A DNA stretch of 64,000 bases from Stratiolaelaps scimitus (GCA_019614645.1 JABWDB010000005.1:12637001-12701000), one strand, 5' to 3'. Counted from the stretch's first letter, positions 23,998 to 37,744 are shown. Notes: a model not told the origin generated them from the sequence alone. A program made the numbers and translations.

Positions 23998-26346
23998 AAA
24001 TTCATCAACAAATCAACGAACAAAAAGCGAGCACTAAGAGCGAACACTTTGCCCTTTTCATATTTTCAGCCACCAGCGAAAGCGGCAACGAACGCATATC
24101 TGCACGCGTGCCTAAATCATCTTCATATTGTAACATATCATATCCCTTAGTAGCAGGTCGTTCTGAGCCGAAGTAGCATTAATACACCGTGATGGTATCA
24201 GCAGCAGCAGCAGTAGCAGCAGTGTCGTGACATTAACATCATCACCATTCACCCGCTTACCCACTCATCCCCTCTCGGTTCTCACTGCCGAGCTCGGTCA
24301 CTAATAGGAGTAATAATAATGATAAGAATAACAATAATAATCGCAACAAGAATAACGTGAACGCGTGCAAATGTAAAGGGAAGACACAAAGAGGCAAAAT
24401 GAACAATGTCTAGAGACGCTGCAGCAGCAGCAGCAGCAGCAGCTTCTTGGCCGCTGAGCGTCACTTAGTCAGTCAGTGATTCTGGCCAGAGCCATTATCA
24501 CTGTTACCGTGTCCTGACCAGATGGTGCTGCTGATGCTGAGCTCGCCGCCGCCGCCGCCGCTGCCGTTGTTGTTGTGTTGCTAGACACACGCGAAGACAA
24601 CAACAAGCAAATCGGCGGGCGAGCAGGCGGGTGGGGGGTAGTTCGCTCTCATCGACGCCGCCTTCGGCGTCCTGTCGGACCCCATTCCCCTCGTGGTCGT
24701 CCCGTTTTACTCTATGTGTATCTTCAATAGCTCCCTCCCTCAGTCCACCCTGCCTCTCTCTCTCTCTGTCTGTCCGTGTCTCTCCACCGACAGCAATTAG
24801 AAGTGCCGTAGCATTGTTGTAGGCCGCTTCACAAATCGCTAGCGATCTGGCCGGCTACTTGTTGTACATTGCTGTTTTTGCTTCTGCTGCTGCGGTTGCT
24901 GTTGTCGTCATCGTCATCATCATCATCGCATCCTGAGAACGATTCCCTCATCTCATTCATATTAAGCGCTCCTTTTTGTGGCGGCTGTGGCTGTCTCTGT
25001 CGCCGTTGCTGTTGTTGTTGAGTGAATGAACAAGCCAGTGAGCTGTCAAGGTAGCCAGCCAGCCACTTTTGGTCGTCCCACACTCTACTGCGCCGCTGTT
25101 GTTAACCCCGCTGCCGGCTGGTAAACACGATGACAGCGGAGTGCTATGGGAGCACTCGCGCGTCCGCAACTTCTGGCGGAATATTAACAATGACAAGAAT
25201 ACAACAGCAGCAGCAGCAGCATCAGCAACAATAATAACAACAATAGATAATAATAAATATAATACTCGTAGTAGCTGTGGCAGCGGTAGTGTTCACAGTA
25301 GCGGCAACCATCGTCGCGGTCACTGTAAGCAGCAATACGCTAACACGCACTCACCCATACGGACTAAACAGACAATGATCAAATCGATATCCAACCGGAG
25401 CGGAGTAGGCAAATAATCATGACAATGCCGACAGTATTGAATGAGCGCTCTCCCGAGCTGTGCCGCCTCATCAGCCAACGGTAAAGTGAACTGCAATCGT
25501 GTAACAGCGAACGACAACACGCTGGATTGCGACAGGCAAACATGAACGAAAAATGAGAAGCCCACCCACCATATGCTAGCTATTTCGTGTAGGTGATATT
25601 GGCTGAGACCCCGTTGGTCAGCGACTATCGACAGCGCTGACACGGAACAGGAGTGGCGCAGAGACGGCGCTCTGGAAGCATTAGCAGTCGAACTGTGCTG
25701 GTCGTCAAACGGTCGCACTAACCACACGCGCCGTAGATTTAGCTAAGTCCAGCGTTCATTATTCCCTGTAATATACTGTCATTTTCACTTCTGATTATGT
25801 ATCCGTCCAGCATCGCCTCGTCTGCTGCTCATGTTGTCCCTGTCTAATAATGTGTTGGCGCTATTTCTCCTCTCTACCCAGACCATTTCATCTATCTGTC
25901 AATGTAACAGCAGCAGCAACAGTTGCTTCTCATCCTTCAGGGCACTTTGTTGTCCAATGGTGCCGATCAAATCGGCTGACGGTGACACTCTCGACGGTCT
26001 GCTGCCGCAACAGCCGCCGCCGCCGCCGCCAATGAGGCGCGCCCCGGACGCCACATTGCGCCGCCGCCGCCGGCACCACCACCAGCGTGGCTGTCTCTCG
26101 CAGCTTCTGCGGCAACCGGCTCATAGCAGTAGTGGTAGTGGTAGTAGTCATCGTCGTCATCGTAGTCGTAGCTATAATAATAATCGCAATAATAATTGCG
26201 TGCGTGTGTTGATTTAATTGGCGATTATCCCACGCGCGCTGCTCGCCGCCCCTGCTCGACGCGTTACTACTGCCGGCGTCATCATTGTTCTCGACGACGG
26301 CAAGAAATACATCAACATTTTGTCGTTCCGACGCTCCGAGCCACCC

Positions 26347-26376
26347 GAGCGAGCGAGCGAGCGAGCGAGCGAGCGG
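26347..26376. repeat. (GAGC)7 tetranucleotide repeat
   Basis: Seven GAGC units in register. A related GCTC array is at 59647-59671. Confidence 0.9.
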
Positions 26377-27575
26377 CCGGCGAACAAACAAACGAAGCGA
26401 CGGACGGCTGCATCGAGTCGCCATCACCGCCACCACCACCACCACCTATACCGTGGCGGCTGCTGCTGCTACTGCTGTTGTCACTGCTACTGTTAGACGA
26501 TTTACGACGACAACCAGTAGTGCTGCTAGTTGTTGTAGTAACAGCAGCGGCGGCGGCGGCTGCGGCGACCGCATTAGTAAAAGTCGTTTTATCAACAAGC
26601 GACGCAGACGACGACGACGAAAAATGACGACATGTGAATGGCAACAACAGCGTCGTCTGTGACACCACGAGCAACAGAAACAACAACAACAACAGCAACA
26701 AGAACAAGAACAACAACAAAATCGGCGGCCACACTCCCGAGCGGCTGGGCGTGCGTCGGCGCCGGCGACCATTCGAGCTGCAACTGCGCTCGGCTACGGT
26801 GCGCCGCGCAGACGATTACCAAATTGAATTACCATCATGCGCATTGAAGCCACGAGACACGGTCGCCTGACGGCCTGACTTATGCTCGATGTCGGATCAA
26901 AGCTGAGCTGACAAACTGTCGCTCTCTCTCTCTCTCTTCTCGTTGGCGGGTGCAACGCTTTCTGTGTCAGCCCCAAATGTGAACACTATACAGATATTGG
27001 TTGTCTCACGCCGCTCTGCGCTGGTCCTGCCCGGATACAAGTATATTGCAGGTAGATAATTACTAGTGAATGATGCTGTTGCTATTGAGTGGCGATATCT
27101 TATTCTCGCAGGCGATATTGGTGCAGATCTTAGAGTTTTTATATGCATTTAATAATAAGCAATAAAATACATATACGATTCATGATCATTGAACAGCGAA
27201 GCGATGAAAGTGATCAACAAAGGCGGCATGATCAGATCATTGGCATATAATTGTTACGATCACCCCGATGTGTTTATCTCGCCGACGATGATTGCGATCA
27301 GCTGATCTCCCTCATCTGATTACTAGCTTTTGTTTTGTTTTTCTGTGGAAGTCGTACCAACGACGATATTGTAATCGTTTCTTTGTAGCTATCATTAAAT
27401 AGTCGCTTTATTATATGCCATAATGGCTTAACAATGCTATTATAAATCAAATGCTTTAGCCTTTTTATATATAAGCACTCGTGCTTGCAGGGCTAAATTT
27501 GTACATATATATATATACATATATAATAGGTATCCCTCGGTCAAATAAGCTTGTTTTGACCTCTGCAAAAATAAC

Positions 27576-27679
27576 TTGCTTCTTCTTTGCAACAATCAAA
27601 TATATATATATATATATATATATATGATAACTTTCTTTATTGAATACATATAGATTTGATTGTTGCAAAGAAGAAGCAA
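27576..27679. ncRNA. Perfect 26-bp inverted repeat with AT-rich loop; possible microRNA-like hairpin
   Basis: Left arm 27576-27601 (starting TTGCTTCTTCTTTGC) and right arm 27654-27679 (starting ATTTGATTGTTGC) are exact reverse complements over 26 bases. The 52-base loop begins with a (TA)12 run. Either strand would fold into the same hairpin. The 3' arm holds UUUGAUUGUUGC, which equals positions 2-13 of Drosophila miR-315 as I recall it; the bases after it differ, and known miR-315 is on the 5' arm. Alternatives are a miniature inverted-repeat element or an inverted duplication. The structure is certain; its being an RNA gene is not. Confidence 0.3.
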
Positions 27680-27777
27680 TGAGTAAGATACTTGACACGT
27701 TTGCAAGGGTAACGGAATGGATTGCTCGAACGTGAGCGATTCTTTTAGGTTGTCGTTATCGCTTTGCCTGCTGCCTA

Positions 27778-27778
<1 letters not shown>

Positions 27779-27817
<39 letters not shown>
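27779..27817. repeat. Adjacent (CT)8 and (AT)11
   Basis: CT and AT dinucleotide runs abut, a pairing seen repeatedly here (also near 54900, 56648 and 61317). Confidence 0.85.
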
Positions 27818-27994
27818 GCGTCAATCATTCTTCTTTGTTGTTATCGGCCCGATATAATATATCTTGGAACCTGCGGTTGCATTGTCATCAGCATCGGTAA
27901 CGGCTGTTTCACACGGCAGCAGCCAGCAGCGGCGGCGGAGGCGGCGACGACGTCGCTTGGCAAGGCAAAGGCAGCACCTACGGCCAATAGACGG

Positions 27995-28336
<342 letters not shown>

Positions 28337-31300
28337 TATCGTAGTCGAAGCTGTTAGCAGCCCAATGGAACTGTTTAGTAGCGCGCGATTCGGCGTTGCC
28401 GTCATCGCCGCCATTGCGATTTGCCATCGCCGTATCCGCTGAGTGAATGAATCTCACTCAGTCCGTATGTGCCACTGTGTTTTTCACGTCAAAGCGACCG
28501 GCCCCAGCCAGCCAGCCAGCCTGAATTCTCTCCTTGCACGCCGCTCAAATGCACTTACACAAACGAGTGTTATGCGAGAGGTATCATGGCCAACTCGCAC
28601 GGGCCCGGCAGTTTGCGGCGCGATGCTTGACACGTTGCAAGTGATGGTCGGGCAGGTCTGGAGTGCCGCCATCGCCGCCACTTCTAAACGTGGGAGTTGA
28701 GGTATAGAGCGCTCGTTTGGCGGCGCGCAACACAAGACACACTCGTATAGTGCTCAGTGGGAGAGATAGGTTATAAACTACTATAACCAGAGGGACACAT
28801 TGGGCTGACACTTCAAAAGGCCGTATTGCCCGCGGTGGCTTCACTGCTGGCTGGCAGACACTCTACGGCAACGGGATTTACGTTGAATGTGTGCTGTCAA
28901 AGCGAGACCAAGAACGATACGGCCCGCTTACAGCAAGCTGTAATAGGTAGTACTAGGCAAGCGGCTATCTTTACGATGCGATACTCGCTCCGTCGACCGT
29001 TCGTGCCCTCATACAAACGATGGAACAGCAGGGCGGAGAGCGAGAGAGAGAGAGAGAGGTTCGATACTTCGAGTGGGCATGCATGCAATCCAACGATACA
29101 GCAGTACGCCATAAGTACTGCAGTAGCAGCCGCAGCTGCTGCTAACGCCACTAATGCCTATGGTGACAAAACGATAGCAACAGCAGCAGCAATAGTAACA
29201 TAATAATAGTGGTCACCATTATTGAACAGCGAGAGAAAACGGGGCAGAGAGAGAGAGAGAGAGAAAGGTAGAGAGATGGAGAGCGCGCGAAAGAGAGAGA
29301 CTAGAAAGATAAGGGAGCGGCTATAAGAACAGCTTCTTAACTGCTTCAATTGCCCCGCATATTGCGCTGTTCTTACTTGCTGCTGGTGGTGGTAACACAC
29401 TCGAGTGGCCGCTCTCGAAAGGCGACGATGCCCGAGGCAAGGCCAGATATGAGAGAAATAGCGGGGAACGCACGACAACGTGTAGGAGCTGTTCGGATAA
29501 CATTGCTGATATCAGACTCGAACCAATTCGAGATGGATGCTGGGTGGCGGTGGTGGCCAAGACGTAGATGGGAAGGGAGAGTTATGAAAAGCGATAGGCA
29601 ATAAGGAAAACAGTGGGTGGAGAGCGACGGTGACTGGCCTCTCTCCTTTTGTTGATGTCTCGATGTTTGAATGCAGCTGCTAGCTGCCACAGTGGCTGGT
29701 TGCAGCGAGCGGATCGTGGACCCCATGAGATGTGTGACTTTAGGCGGCAGGCTCGTTGAACAACAACATCCGAGCAAAAGCGGAACTTACGCGAACTTAT
29801 GACTCATTTAACGAGTCTAACACTTGCTACAGCGAACTGTTACATTGTGGCGGATACGAGCATATATACAGACGGAGCGGTATGTGGCAGTCAAGTCAAA
29901 TGTAGCCAGCTGAAGTAATTGGTCGCCGTTCTGGGCTGAGTAACAGGCTTGCTCCACTTTACATGGTCTGCTGAGTCTCCTCTCCTAGGGACATGTGCTG
30001 CCGTCACATGTAGTCGCTCTAGACAGAGAAACTACTATCCGCCTCCCCCCCCCCCCCTAAATGAACTGTTGTGTTCCCAGCTTTCTTCTGTTTTCAAACC
30101 GAGGGGGAATTTCCCCAGCGGTAGCAACCCCCGTAATAAACATGTCATCGCTGTGTAGCAGGTTAACATCTCGTAACGCTAGTTGTCCGAGTCATGGTCG
30201 ACAATATCGATTCGTCGTTGTTATCGATTCGGTTGTATGTGCTTTGTCGCCAATCTGTCTCTTCCACCGGCCACCGTCGTCATCATAATATAGTAACTGC
30301 TGTAACTGCGGGTCGACCGCAGCAGCAGAACAGGGACAACACACCTCTCTGATCGTCCTGATCCTGACGTAACACAGGATTGTGTCGTCTCTCTATTTTT
30401 ATCTGCGGTTGTTTGTTGGTTGGCGCCCTTAGCCGGCGCGGAGCTGCTGAGACCCTCCCCCCGCGCCCCCCCGAGCCGTAGCTGACCGCCATGGCTGCAA
30501 CTTTCCTGCATCGCTTATCTGGCCACGAAAAAATCGACACGTCCTTGTTGGGATCCTGGGCGGTACAGCGCGCTTATCCAGCCTCGGCTGTGCTACGACC
30601 CCGTGGGGCTTGGCCAAACGGAGCAGAGCGACACCCGTTCCCGCGCGCGCTAGCAGACGACGACACCCAACACATGCGCTCACTCGCACAATCTCGCGAG
30701 TAACAACAACCCAATGAAATGGAGGCAAACAGGCAGCCGACGACTGCCACCTCCCAACAAGTATCATGACCCCCGAACCTGGACGGTTCAGCGGGGCCTC
30801 TACGATACGATAACGATTGCCTCTCTACAATTCGATATTCATGCAAACCCTATGAGAGAGAGAGAGAGAGGGCGAAAGAGAGAGAGAATGTGTCACAACC
30901 GACACGATGATACTGTTGCAAAACACAGCGACGATGCAGGTCTCACCGCGATTAGCACCGCGGTCGCTCTGATAACAAACAGGACTAATCATCAGGTCCG
31001 TAAGTTTCTGTACGGGGTGTGCGCGGCGTAGGCTGTTTTTCGATAGTCTGCAACCGGGTCAAAACTCAATCCAAAAAAAGTCGAAGAACAACTCATCTCT
31101 CATTGTCACGTTGTTGGAACGGGTTTTTTCTTGCCGTTCAGACTGACCAACAATCCCAACCGAACCCGCCTCTCCCCCCCAACCCCCGCACGCTGTGTGT
31201 ATTACACAACCTCGAAACACAGCTACGGAGCGAGCGCGATTTTTAGTTGCACGAAACCAACTTGCCCTTTAGCTCTATGATGGAGAAAGTTGCCTCCGCA

Positions 31301-33131
31301 AGCGACAAGCAAGTCCAGCCAGTGACGATCGACCATCAAGCGACCTTTGCTGATTATTGTGTCACGAATAGCCGTATCTGTATGGGTCGATATCAAGCTA
31401 ATAAATCGGCCATTCAGCTCTATAGATCGATCATTAAATTGATAGACGGATAGATAGATAGATAGAGAGAGAGATATATTCTTGTTAATCTTTAGTTGCC
31501 CGATTGCCAACAAACAGTAGTCTGTCTCCGAATCTTTAGTCGTCCAATCGACAGTAACATAGCCACTGCAGCTGACAGAGCGCGGTCAGCCCATCATGAC
31601 ATCTCCCCAGAGTGAACACCAAATGAGACAGACAACGGAGAGCCCCACAGCCAAGGCTCAAACTGACCGGCAAGCGGCCGCTCATCGGCCGCTTGGCTGG
31701 GAAGAGCTCGAATCCAAGATGGCGGCCCCTACAGGCGGCGGCCGGTGGCGGAGAAACAACCCGGCGAAGCGGTGCAGCGCGTGCTGCAATGGCTCGCTGG
31801 CTCTATATATTCGTTCACGAGCGATTTGCCGACTGACGGACTCGGTTTTCTCTCTGCGTTGGCAGCTCAAACAGTTGTAGATTGTGTCTTCGTGCCACTG
31901 AAGACGGCACTGTGAAGCCTCTGCTGGGGCAGCCGGGCAGCGGCGGCGGCGGCAAGCTGATGGCCCTCTATGGACCACGGTTAGTCAAACCGACAGCAGG
32001 TAGTGACAGAACGAGTGAGCGAGAAAGAGAGAGACCGCACCATTGGTCCTGTGGCCACGGTTCTATCCGATCGCCTCTGCCGCTCCTACCACGACGACGA
32101 CTAGTAGCAGTAGTAGAAGTAGCGAGCTGATATCCGGTCCTGGCGGTGGCGGCGGCGGCGGTCTGGCCAGATCGAACGAGAGCCGCCTACCGTTCGCTGT
32201 CTACCTGCCGCGTTGCGGCAGTACGGGCAGTGTTGACGGCCGATGAGTAGCTGGCTGATGTTGATGACAACGACGTCGTCTACGAAGCCCACCAACAGTC
32301 ACCATAAGCGCCATCGTCACGGCAACAACAACATCGACAACAACGCACACGACGTCTCCAATATCCAGCGACAACAACAACAGAAACTGCATACCCTAGC
32401 GTGACCACTGCGGCGCCATGAACAAGTCGGCATCGAACTGATCGCTTCTTGCCCTGACAAGAATGGGACTCGGGGGAGGGGGACGCGGTCTATCTAAACG
32501 ATACGATATATACATAGGTATTAATCGGCAGAGTTTTTTTCTGCCATTGTACGGCAGGCCCTCGACGATGACAGCAACTATGACGAGAAAGAGGACGACC
32601 TTGCGACAAGGAACTACGATGAACGATGATACATAGTTGTATAGATAACAAACTTAGAAATTGTTACACTAACATAAACGACTCGTGCAGATATTCGACT
32701 CGAGCGCCAGGTAGACGTTGTAGCGTAACAGCGAAATCGAGAGAAACGCTGTTGCCTGCACAAGATATACACGAGCCTGCAAGCATGTCATACCCGTGTA
32801 CCTTCGGTCGGCAGGTAGTCGAGACATGGGCAGGACTATGTATCCAAATGAGCGTGGAGCAAATGCCTCGCCACCGTCGCCGCCGCCACTCCCGCTGATG
32901 ATGATCAACCCCTGACAATAGAACGATGGGCGGGGGTATCTCTGAGATTGGATGCGCTAGCATGCGGCCGATTGGCGGACGTTCAACATCGGCAGTGTAT
33001 TACAGCAGCCTACCGTTTCTCGTAATGGCTGCGTTGGGACGTTTTTGCTGTCGTTAGGGACGAGGGAGAAGGATGAGCTGGAGAAATTTACTGCGGGTGA
33101 AGCAGGGCCTGCTGCTGAGGTCGAGAGTAAG

Positions 33132-33183
33132 ATATATATATATATATATATATATATGTAGAGAGAGAGAGAGAGAGAGAGAG
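33132..33183. repeat. Adjacent (AT)12 and (GA)12
   Basis: An AT run, GTA, then a GA run, at the edge of a repeat-poor island next to Groucho exon 1. Confidence 0.9.
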
Positions 33184-33512
33184 TGAGTACTTGATCAATT
33201 TTCTTGCAAAACAGCTTTCACATCGATCGTATCTCGACACCGTGATGTCGTATCGGTATCACTAGAACTGAAACGAGTTTTGCATGAATCACCGAAACCT
33301 GCCTATCAGAGATAAGACTATGCTATTTAAGCCGTTGACCACAGCTGGAGGCCGGGCGACCGATACGGCAAGATAAAAACATAGATATTGTTGATTACGC
33401 GTGATGGCGGTGGTGGTGGATCGGTAGCGGCGGCGGCGGCGGTGGTCGAGCCCGTCGATTACAGCTAATTATATCTATCTCCTCGACGCCAACGCAACAC
33501 CATGAATGATAA

Positions 33513-33754
33513 GTGAGAAGAACATATCGAGCTATGGCGGATTGCGGGTTTTTAGAGCTGTTGCAAAAAAATCTATCCTCTAGTGATACGCCAGCCACTA
33601 TAGGGACACCGATGGAAGGTATTGGAGCATTGCCAGAGCGATGCACAATAATCCTGGGTCTTCCGTTTGCCTGTCGCCGGGCGTGTTCCATGCTCGAATC
33701 CACCGATTCGAACACATGTTATATCTCTCCAGTGGCCAACGATTTCGGCCTTCG
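33513..33754 (+). CDS. Possible exon ending at GTAAGA donor (uncertain)
   Basis: A repeat-free open frame of about 80 codons ends where CTTCG/GTAAGA gives a good splice donor. The frame's stop is made by the TAA inside that donor, as happens for true exons. It includes MADCGFLELLQKNLSSSD and CTIILGLPFACRRACSML. It lies in Groucho intron 1 on the opposite strand, about 0.85 kb from exon 1. I do not recognise it and cannot choose an acceptor. Confidence 0.1.
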
Positions 33755-34596
33755 GTAAGATTGTTGGACGCCCTTTACAGGCTGACATTCATATTCATTC
33801 TGTGGAACGAACTCTACATGTTGTTAAATAGGAAGGAGGAACGTGTAGGGGAGGGTAGGTAACAGTGGTTGGTGGTGTTGGCGGACGTGTAGATGATTGA
33901 CTACTCGAGAGAGAGAGTAGGCACATCTGCCCCGAGGATTAGCTCCGAGTGGTATTTGCTGACAATTTACACGGGCGCCACACAGTCGCAGCAGATGAGA
34001 CGGACACATCCAGAGAGAAATACACTTACTCACTCATACAAACAGCGAGAGAGAGAGATACGCTAATGAACATAAACATAACCACACAGAAAGACGGGCA
34101 CTGATGAAGGATCAGAGATCAGCAACGGTACGCAGGACAAGCTGAATAACAGCTACAACAAGCGGGGGCAACAAGTCGATGTCAGAAGTCGTTGTCATCC
34201 AATAACAACACAGTCTGGCTTGTATTATTTGAGGAGCGGTGATGCGGCGTCCGGCCGTCACTCCCGCACACATACACACACATATATATTTATATTTTTT
34301 TTTTATATGTATACATATATATATATATATATATACACACAAACCGACAGTGTGTCTGTCACACAGACACCTCACGCACACTCGGTCGAATGTGCTCACA
34401 GCAGACACAGCATATACTCCACTCGGGCTCACACGCCGGGGCTCAGGGGGTCGCTCACTCGGCAACAACACACACTCGCTTCCATACTTCACACGATCCG
34501 ATCCATGAGCAGAGATCAGCACAGATCGGAGACGGCGTACCCCTCTACACGCCAGCCTACCCTCTACCGAAAACCTACCGCAACGGGAAGAGACGA

Positions 34597-34602
34597 ACTA
34601 AC
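34597..34602 (-). other. Splice donor of Groucho intron 1 (GTTAGT)
   Basis: GTTAGT follows the CCA proline codon of exon 1 on the minus strand. Read on without splicing, the frame meets TAG in the second codon after the junction (GTT AGT TCG in frame; the TAG is in the shifted frame), so the evidence for splicing is the donor match and continuity with exon 2 rather than an immediate stop. Confidence 0.75.
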
Positions 34603-34623
34603 TGGATGTCTCGTCGGGTACAT
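34603..34623 (-). CDS. gro: Groucho/TLE corepressor, coding part of exon 1 (MYPTRHP)
   Basis: On the minus strand an ATG opens seven codons, MYPTRHP, followed directly by a GTTAGT splice donor. Groucho/TLE proteins begin with a tiny first coding exon of this kind (human TLE1 starts MFPQSRHP; Drosophila starts MYPSPVRHP), ending after the RHP motif in phase 0. Exon 2 here also starts in phase 0, so the two join without a frame break. The start has A at -3, an acceptable Kozak context. About 57 bases upstream on the minus strand (34680-34686) is a TACTAAC branch-point match. An AG some 30 bases further on (minus strand, 34651-34650) could be the acceptor of a 5' UTR intron, but that is inference. 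Groucho is a nuclear corepressor recruited by Hairy/Enhancer-of-split, Runx, engrailed-type and TCF factors. Alone, seven codons would prove little; the pairing with exon 2 makes the call strong. Confidence 0.85.
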
Positions 34624-36800
34624 CCTCAACGTCCAATGTTGTGCCGCCGCTTACGCGAAGTGGGGCGAAATGTTCGTACGTTAGTAATCCACAGCGTCGT
34701 CGTTGTCGTTGTCAATGTGACACACAAGTGTAGGTTGACAGCACAACACGCACACACGCACACACACACAGAGAGAGAGCACACACGAAGGTCGACGATG
34801 AACAGTAACGATGGTAATGATGATCGTGATCGGAGAAGGTGGAGAACGGCCGAAGCAAACGAGAGAGAATGATTAACACTGTCGTCCTTTTGGGAGCCTA
34901 GCCACGCTATCGGCGTTCGGGAGGAATAATTAACAAGAACAAGGCCCGTTTATCACACCGCGTGTATATCTGTGTGTCTGTGTTCGTGTGTGTTCGTGTG
35001 TGTGTGTGTGGTGGTCGTCGTAGTGGTTATACGCTCTGTACGCGCTTTGACGATACAATGATTACACGCTAGACACACTGTCCACTCGACACGCGGACAA
35101 TGCCAAATGCACCGCGGCCGCCGTTGACGCACTGGTGTTTGTATTTTTCGTATGCAACTATGTACTCCAGCCTCGCACCAAAAACCTCTCCTCGTGCTGC
35201 TGCTGCTGCTGCTACAGCAGCAGCATCCAAAACATTCACTGTCGTTGGCTCCAGCCAACAATCACCACGGCGACGACCACCAGCACCACCAGCACCAAGG
35301 GTATCACCGCTGATTCGGCTGGCGACGGTGGTATCCGGTTGGGGAGCAATACATCGCCGCTGAGCTTGCCGGCTCCGCGGCCAACGCCAGCAGAACAACA
35401 AGATGAAGAAGGCACCGACAAAAATGCTAGTCACAAGAAATCCCGTGGTGTTGTATCTGCTCGGCGTGCGGTGGTGGCTTCTGTTGTTCTTCGCTTTTGC
35501 TGTTGTATTTCCTTCCCCGCTGGCTTTTCACAGGCGAGCACAAACACACACAATTATCGACGCATAAGAGTGATAGTAATTCCCTGTACGATGGCACGAG
35601 CACTACGAACTCCAGAGCGAGAGAGCACAGATAGATGAACGGGCAGCATTCGTCTTGGGACAAACGTTGGAGACTGTGTCGAGTCGCCGCCGCCGCTTAG
35701 AGTATTGACGGATGAACCAACCGAGCGGCCGACCGACCTACCAACAACTGTAGTGGACCGGTCGAAGTAAACCACGGCAAGTTTGCTGTTTCTGTTTCAG
35801 TTGCTGGCTAGCACACCAGCAACCGGCTGCGTGCGTCTGTGGCTTTGCTAGATTCGTTGGTCCCCGCGGTGGTAATGTTTGTTGTCGCAGTAGCCGAGAG
35901 TTGCTGCTTGGCTGTGCTATTGCCTCTGCTGCCTGCTCAGGGCGGCTGTTGTCGCGGGCGTTGCTGTTGCGGCTGTTAGCTTCAACAGTAGCTGCCGTCG
36001 TCGTTGTCTACGTTCTAGTAGTACTGATAGTAGCAGTGTTAGCAGTTGTTGCAACGAACACACGTAGGCTGGCCTAGCTATATAGCCAGTGGTGGCAGCA
36101 GCTATGCCGCGATCGCTAACTACTAACCGGATTGCTTGCTGTAGCACACCACACCGCACGAAGAGCACACCGCCACAGCACGGCTAGCTTCTTCTCTCAA
36201 CGCCGGTCACCAACTTACTCGACTGGCCGTAGCGGCAGTAGTAGTAGTAGTATCCTGATGCTGGAACCGCTGACTGCCTTCACACTCTTCGCAACCTACC
36301 AGCGCCGCCACTCTTCGTTCGGCTGCTGCTGCTGCTGCTGCTGTTCGCTCCTCTTCGTTCTCTCTCTCTTTCTCTTTCCCCCGCTCTCTCTTCCTCGATC
36401 TATCCTCAGCCACTGGCCGCCACACCAACCACAGCACACCACACACACTCACTAGTAGTCGTAGCAGTACGACTCCTGCTGCTGCTGCCACCGACTACCA
36501 AAGCGCAGCAACAGAAACGACACGCAGAGAGATAGGCAGACAGATAGACACACAAACGCAGGACAAACGCGGCAGCAAGACCCGCACACACACACAGACC
36601 CTACGACTCCTCACACGCTGTGCCGCCTGCTGCTGCTGCAGGGTGAGCGCCGTGCCGCTTACAGGCGCAACAACAGCTTCTCGTAGTCGTCGTCGTCGTC
36701 GTCACAGCGCACACAACAGACACGCGGCAACAACGCTCAGAGCTCTCTAGCTGCTGCTGCTGCTGCTGCTGCAACTGTGAAGGGACACGGCACTGCGGAC
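34624..36800 (-). promoter_or_regulatory. Probable Groucho 5' UTR and proximal upstream region
   Basis: DNA immediately upstream of the Groucho start codon must hold the 5' UTR or its last intron. It has CA runs (34751-34770), a GT run (35001-35010), CTG/CAG clusters (35197-35225, 36322-36342, 36751-36774) and CpG-containing mixed sequence. I cannot place a transcription start site: no clear TATA box plus initiator at correct spacing was found. The extent given is a guess. Confidence 0.3.
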
Positions 36801-37683
36801 GAACGAGTGAGTGAGCTAGCTAGCTGGCTGGCTGGCGAGCGAATACAACAAGCGGCTCTGCCGCTGCTATGGCGGCTGCTGCTGCTGCTCCTCGTTCAGC
36901 ACAGCGTCGTCTGCCTGACTGCCGCGGCGCACTGCGAGCGATGGATTGTTGCCGATGACTGCTCGCTACGGCCGCCGCTGCTTTCTGGTCGACCCTAGCT
37001 AGCTAACGCTGCTGCTGCTGCTGCTACTGCTGCTATTGATGTTGTTGCTGCTGCTGCTGCTGCTAGTGCCTGTGTCGGGTAGAAGAGCCGCCGCCGCCGC
37101 CGCTGCTGCTGCTGCTGAACAACGACGATGCGATGCCTCCGTCCGTTTGCTGCGGTTCGACTGCGACTGGGCTCATGCAGCAGCTCACACTCTCCCTTTG
37201 CTTCTTGCTGCTCCTGCAGCTTCGTTCGCCTGCCTCGCTGTCGTCCGTGTCGACCGATCGACCCACCGATGAACGGCCGAGGCTGCTGTCGCGGTGACGG
37301 TGCCGGCGTTCGTTCGGGCACTCACTCAGGCGGGCTGCTAGCTAGCTCGGTGGCTCGCTGGCTCGGTCGTTCAGCGATGCCTGGCTGCCTGCTGCTAGAG
37401 CTGGCTCCGGTCTCCGCTCTCGGTCCTCCTACCAATTGCCCTAATCAACAATGATCTGCCCGGCAGAAACGACTCCTCGGAGGGAGGACGCACATTTGCG
37501 TTGATCCACGTGCGCGAGTCACCGACGAGGCGGAGCTAGTCCCGTTGACTCCACCCCGGCGGTGACCACAGACCAATCGCAGGCGTCGAACCCACCGCAT
37601 GGGCAAGGCTTGAGCACGTGCGCTAGTCACCGACGGTGCCCGCCCACACGCTAATGCGATAGTATTCTCTTTATATATATATA

Positions 37684-37688
<5 letters not shown>

Positions 37689-37739
<51 letters not shown>
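37689..37739. repeat. (AT)25 microsatellite
   Basis: A 51-base pure AT run in otherwise GC-rich DNA, directly preceded by a shorter AT run with a CTGT interruption. Confidence 0.95.
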
Positions 37740-37744
<5 letters not shown>

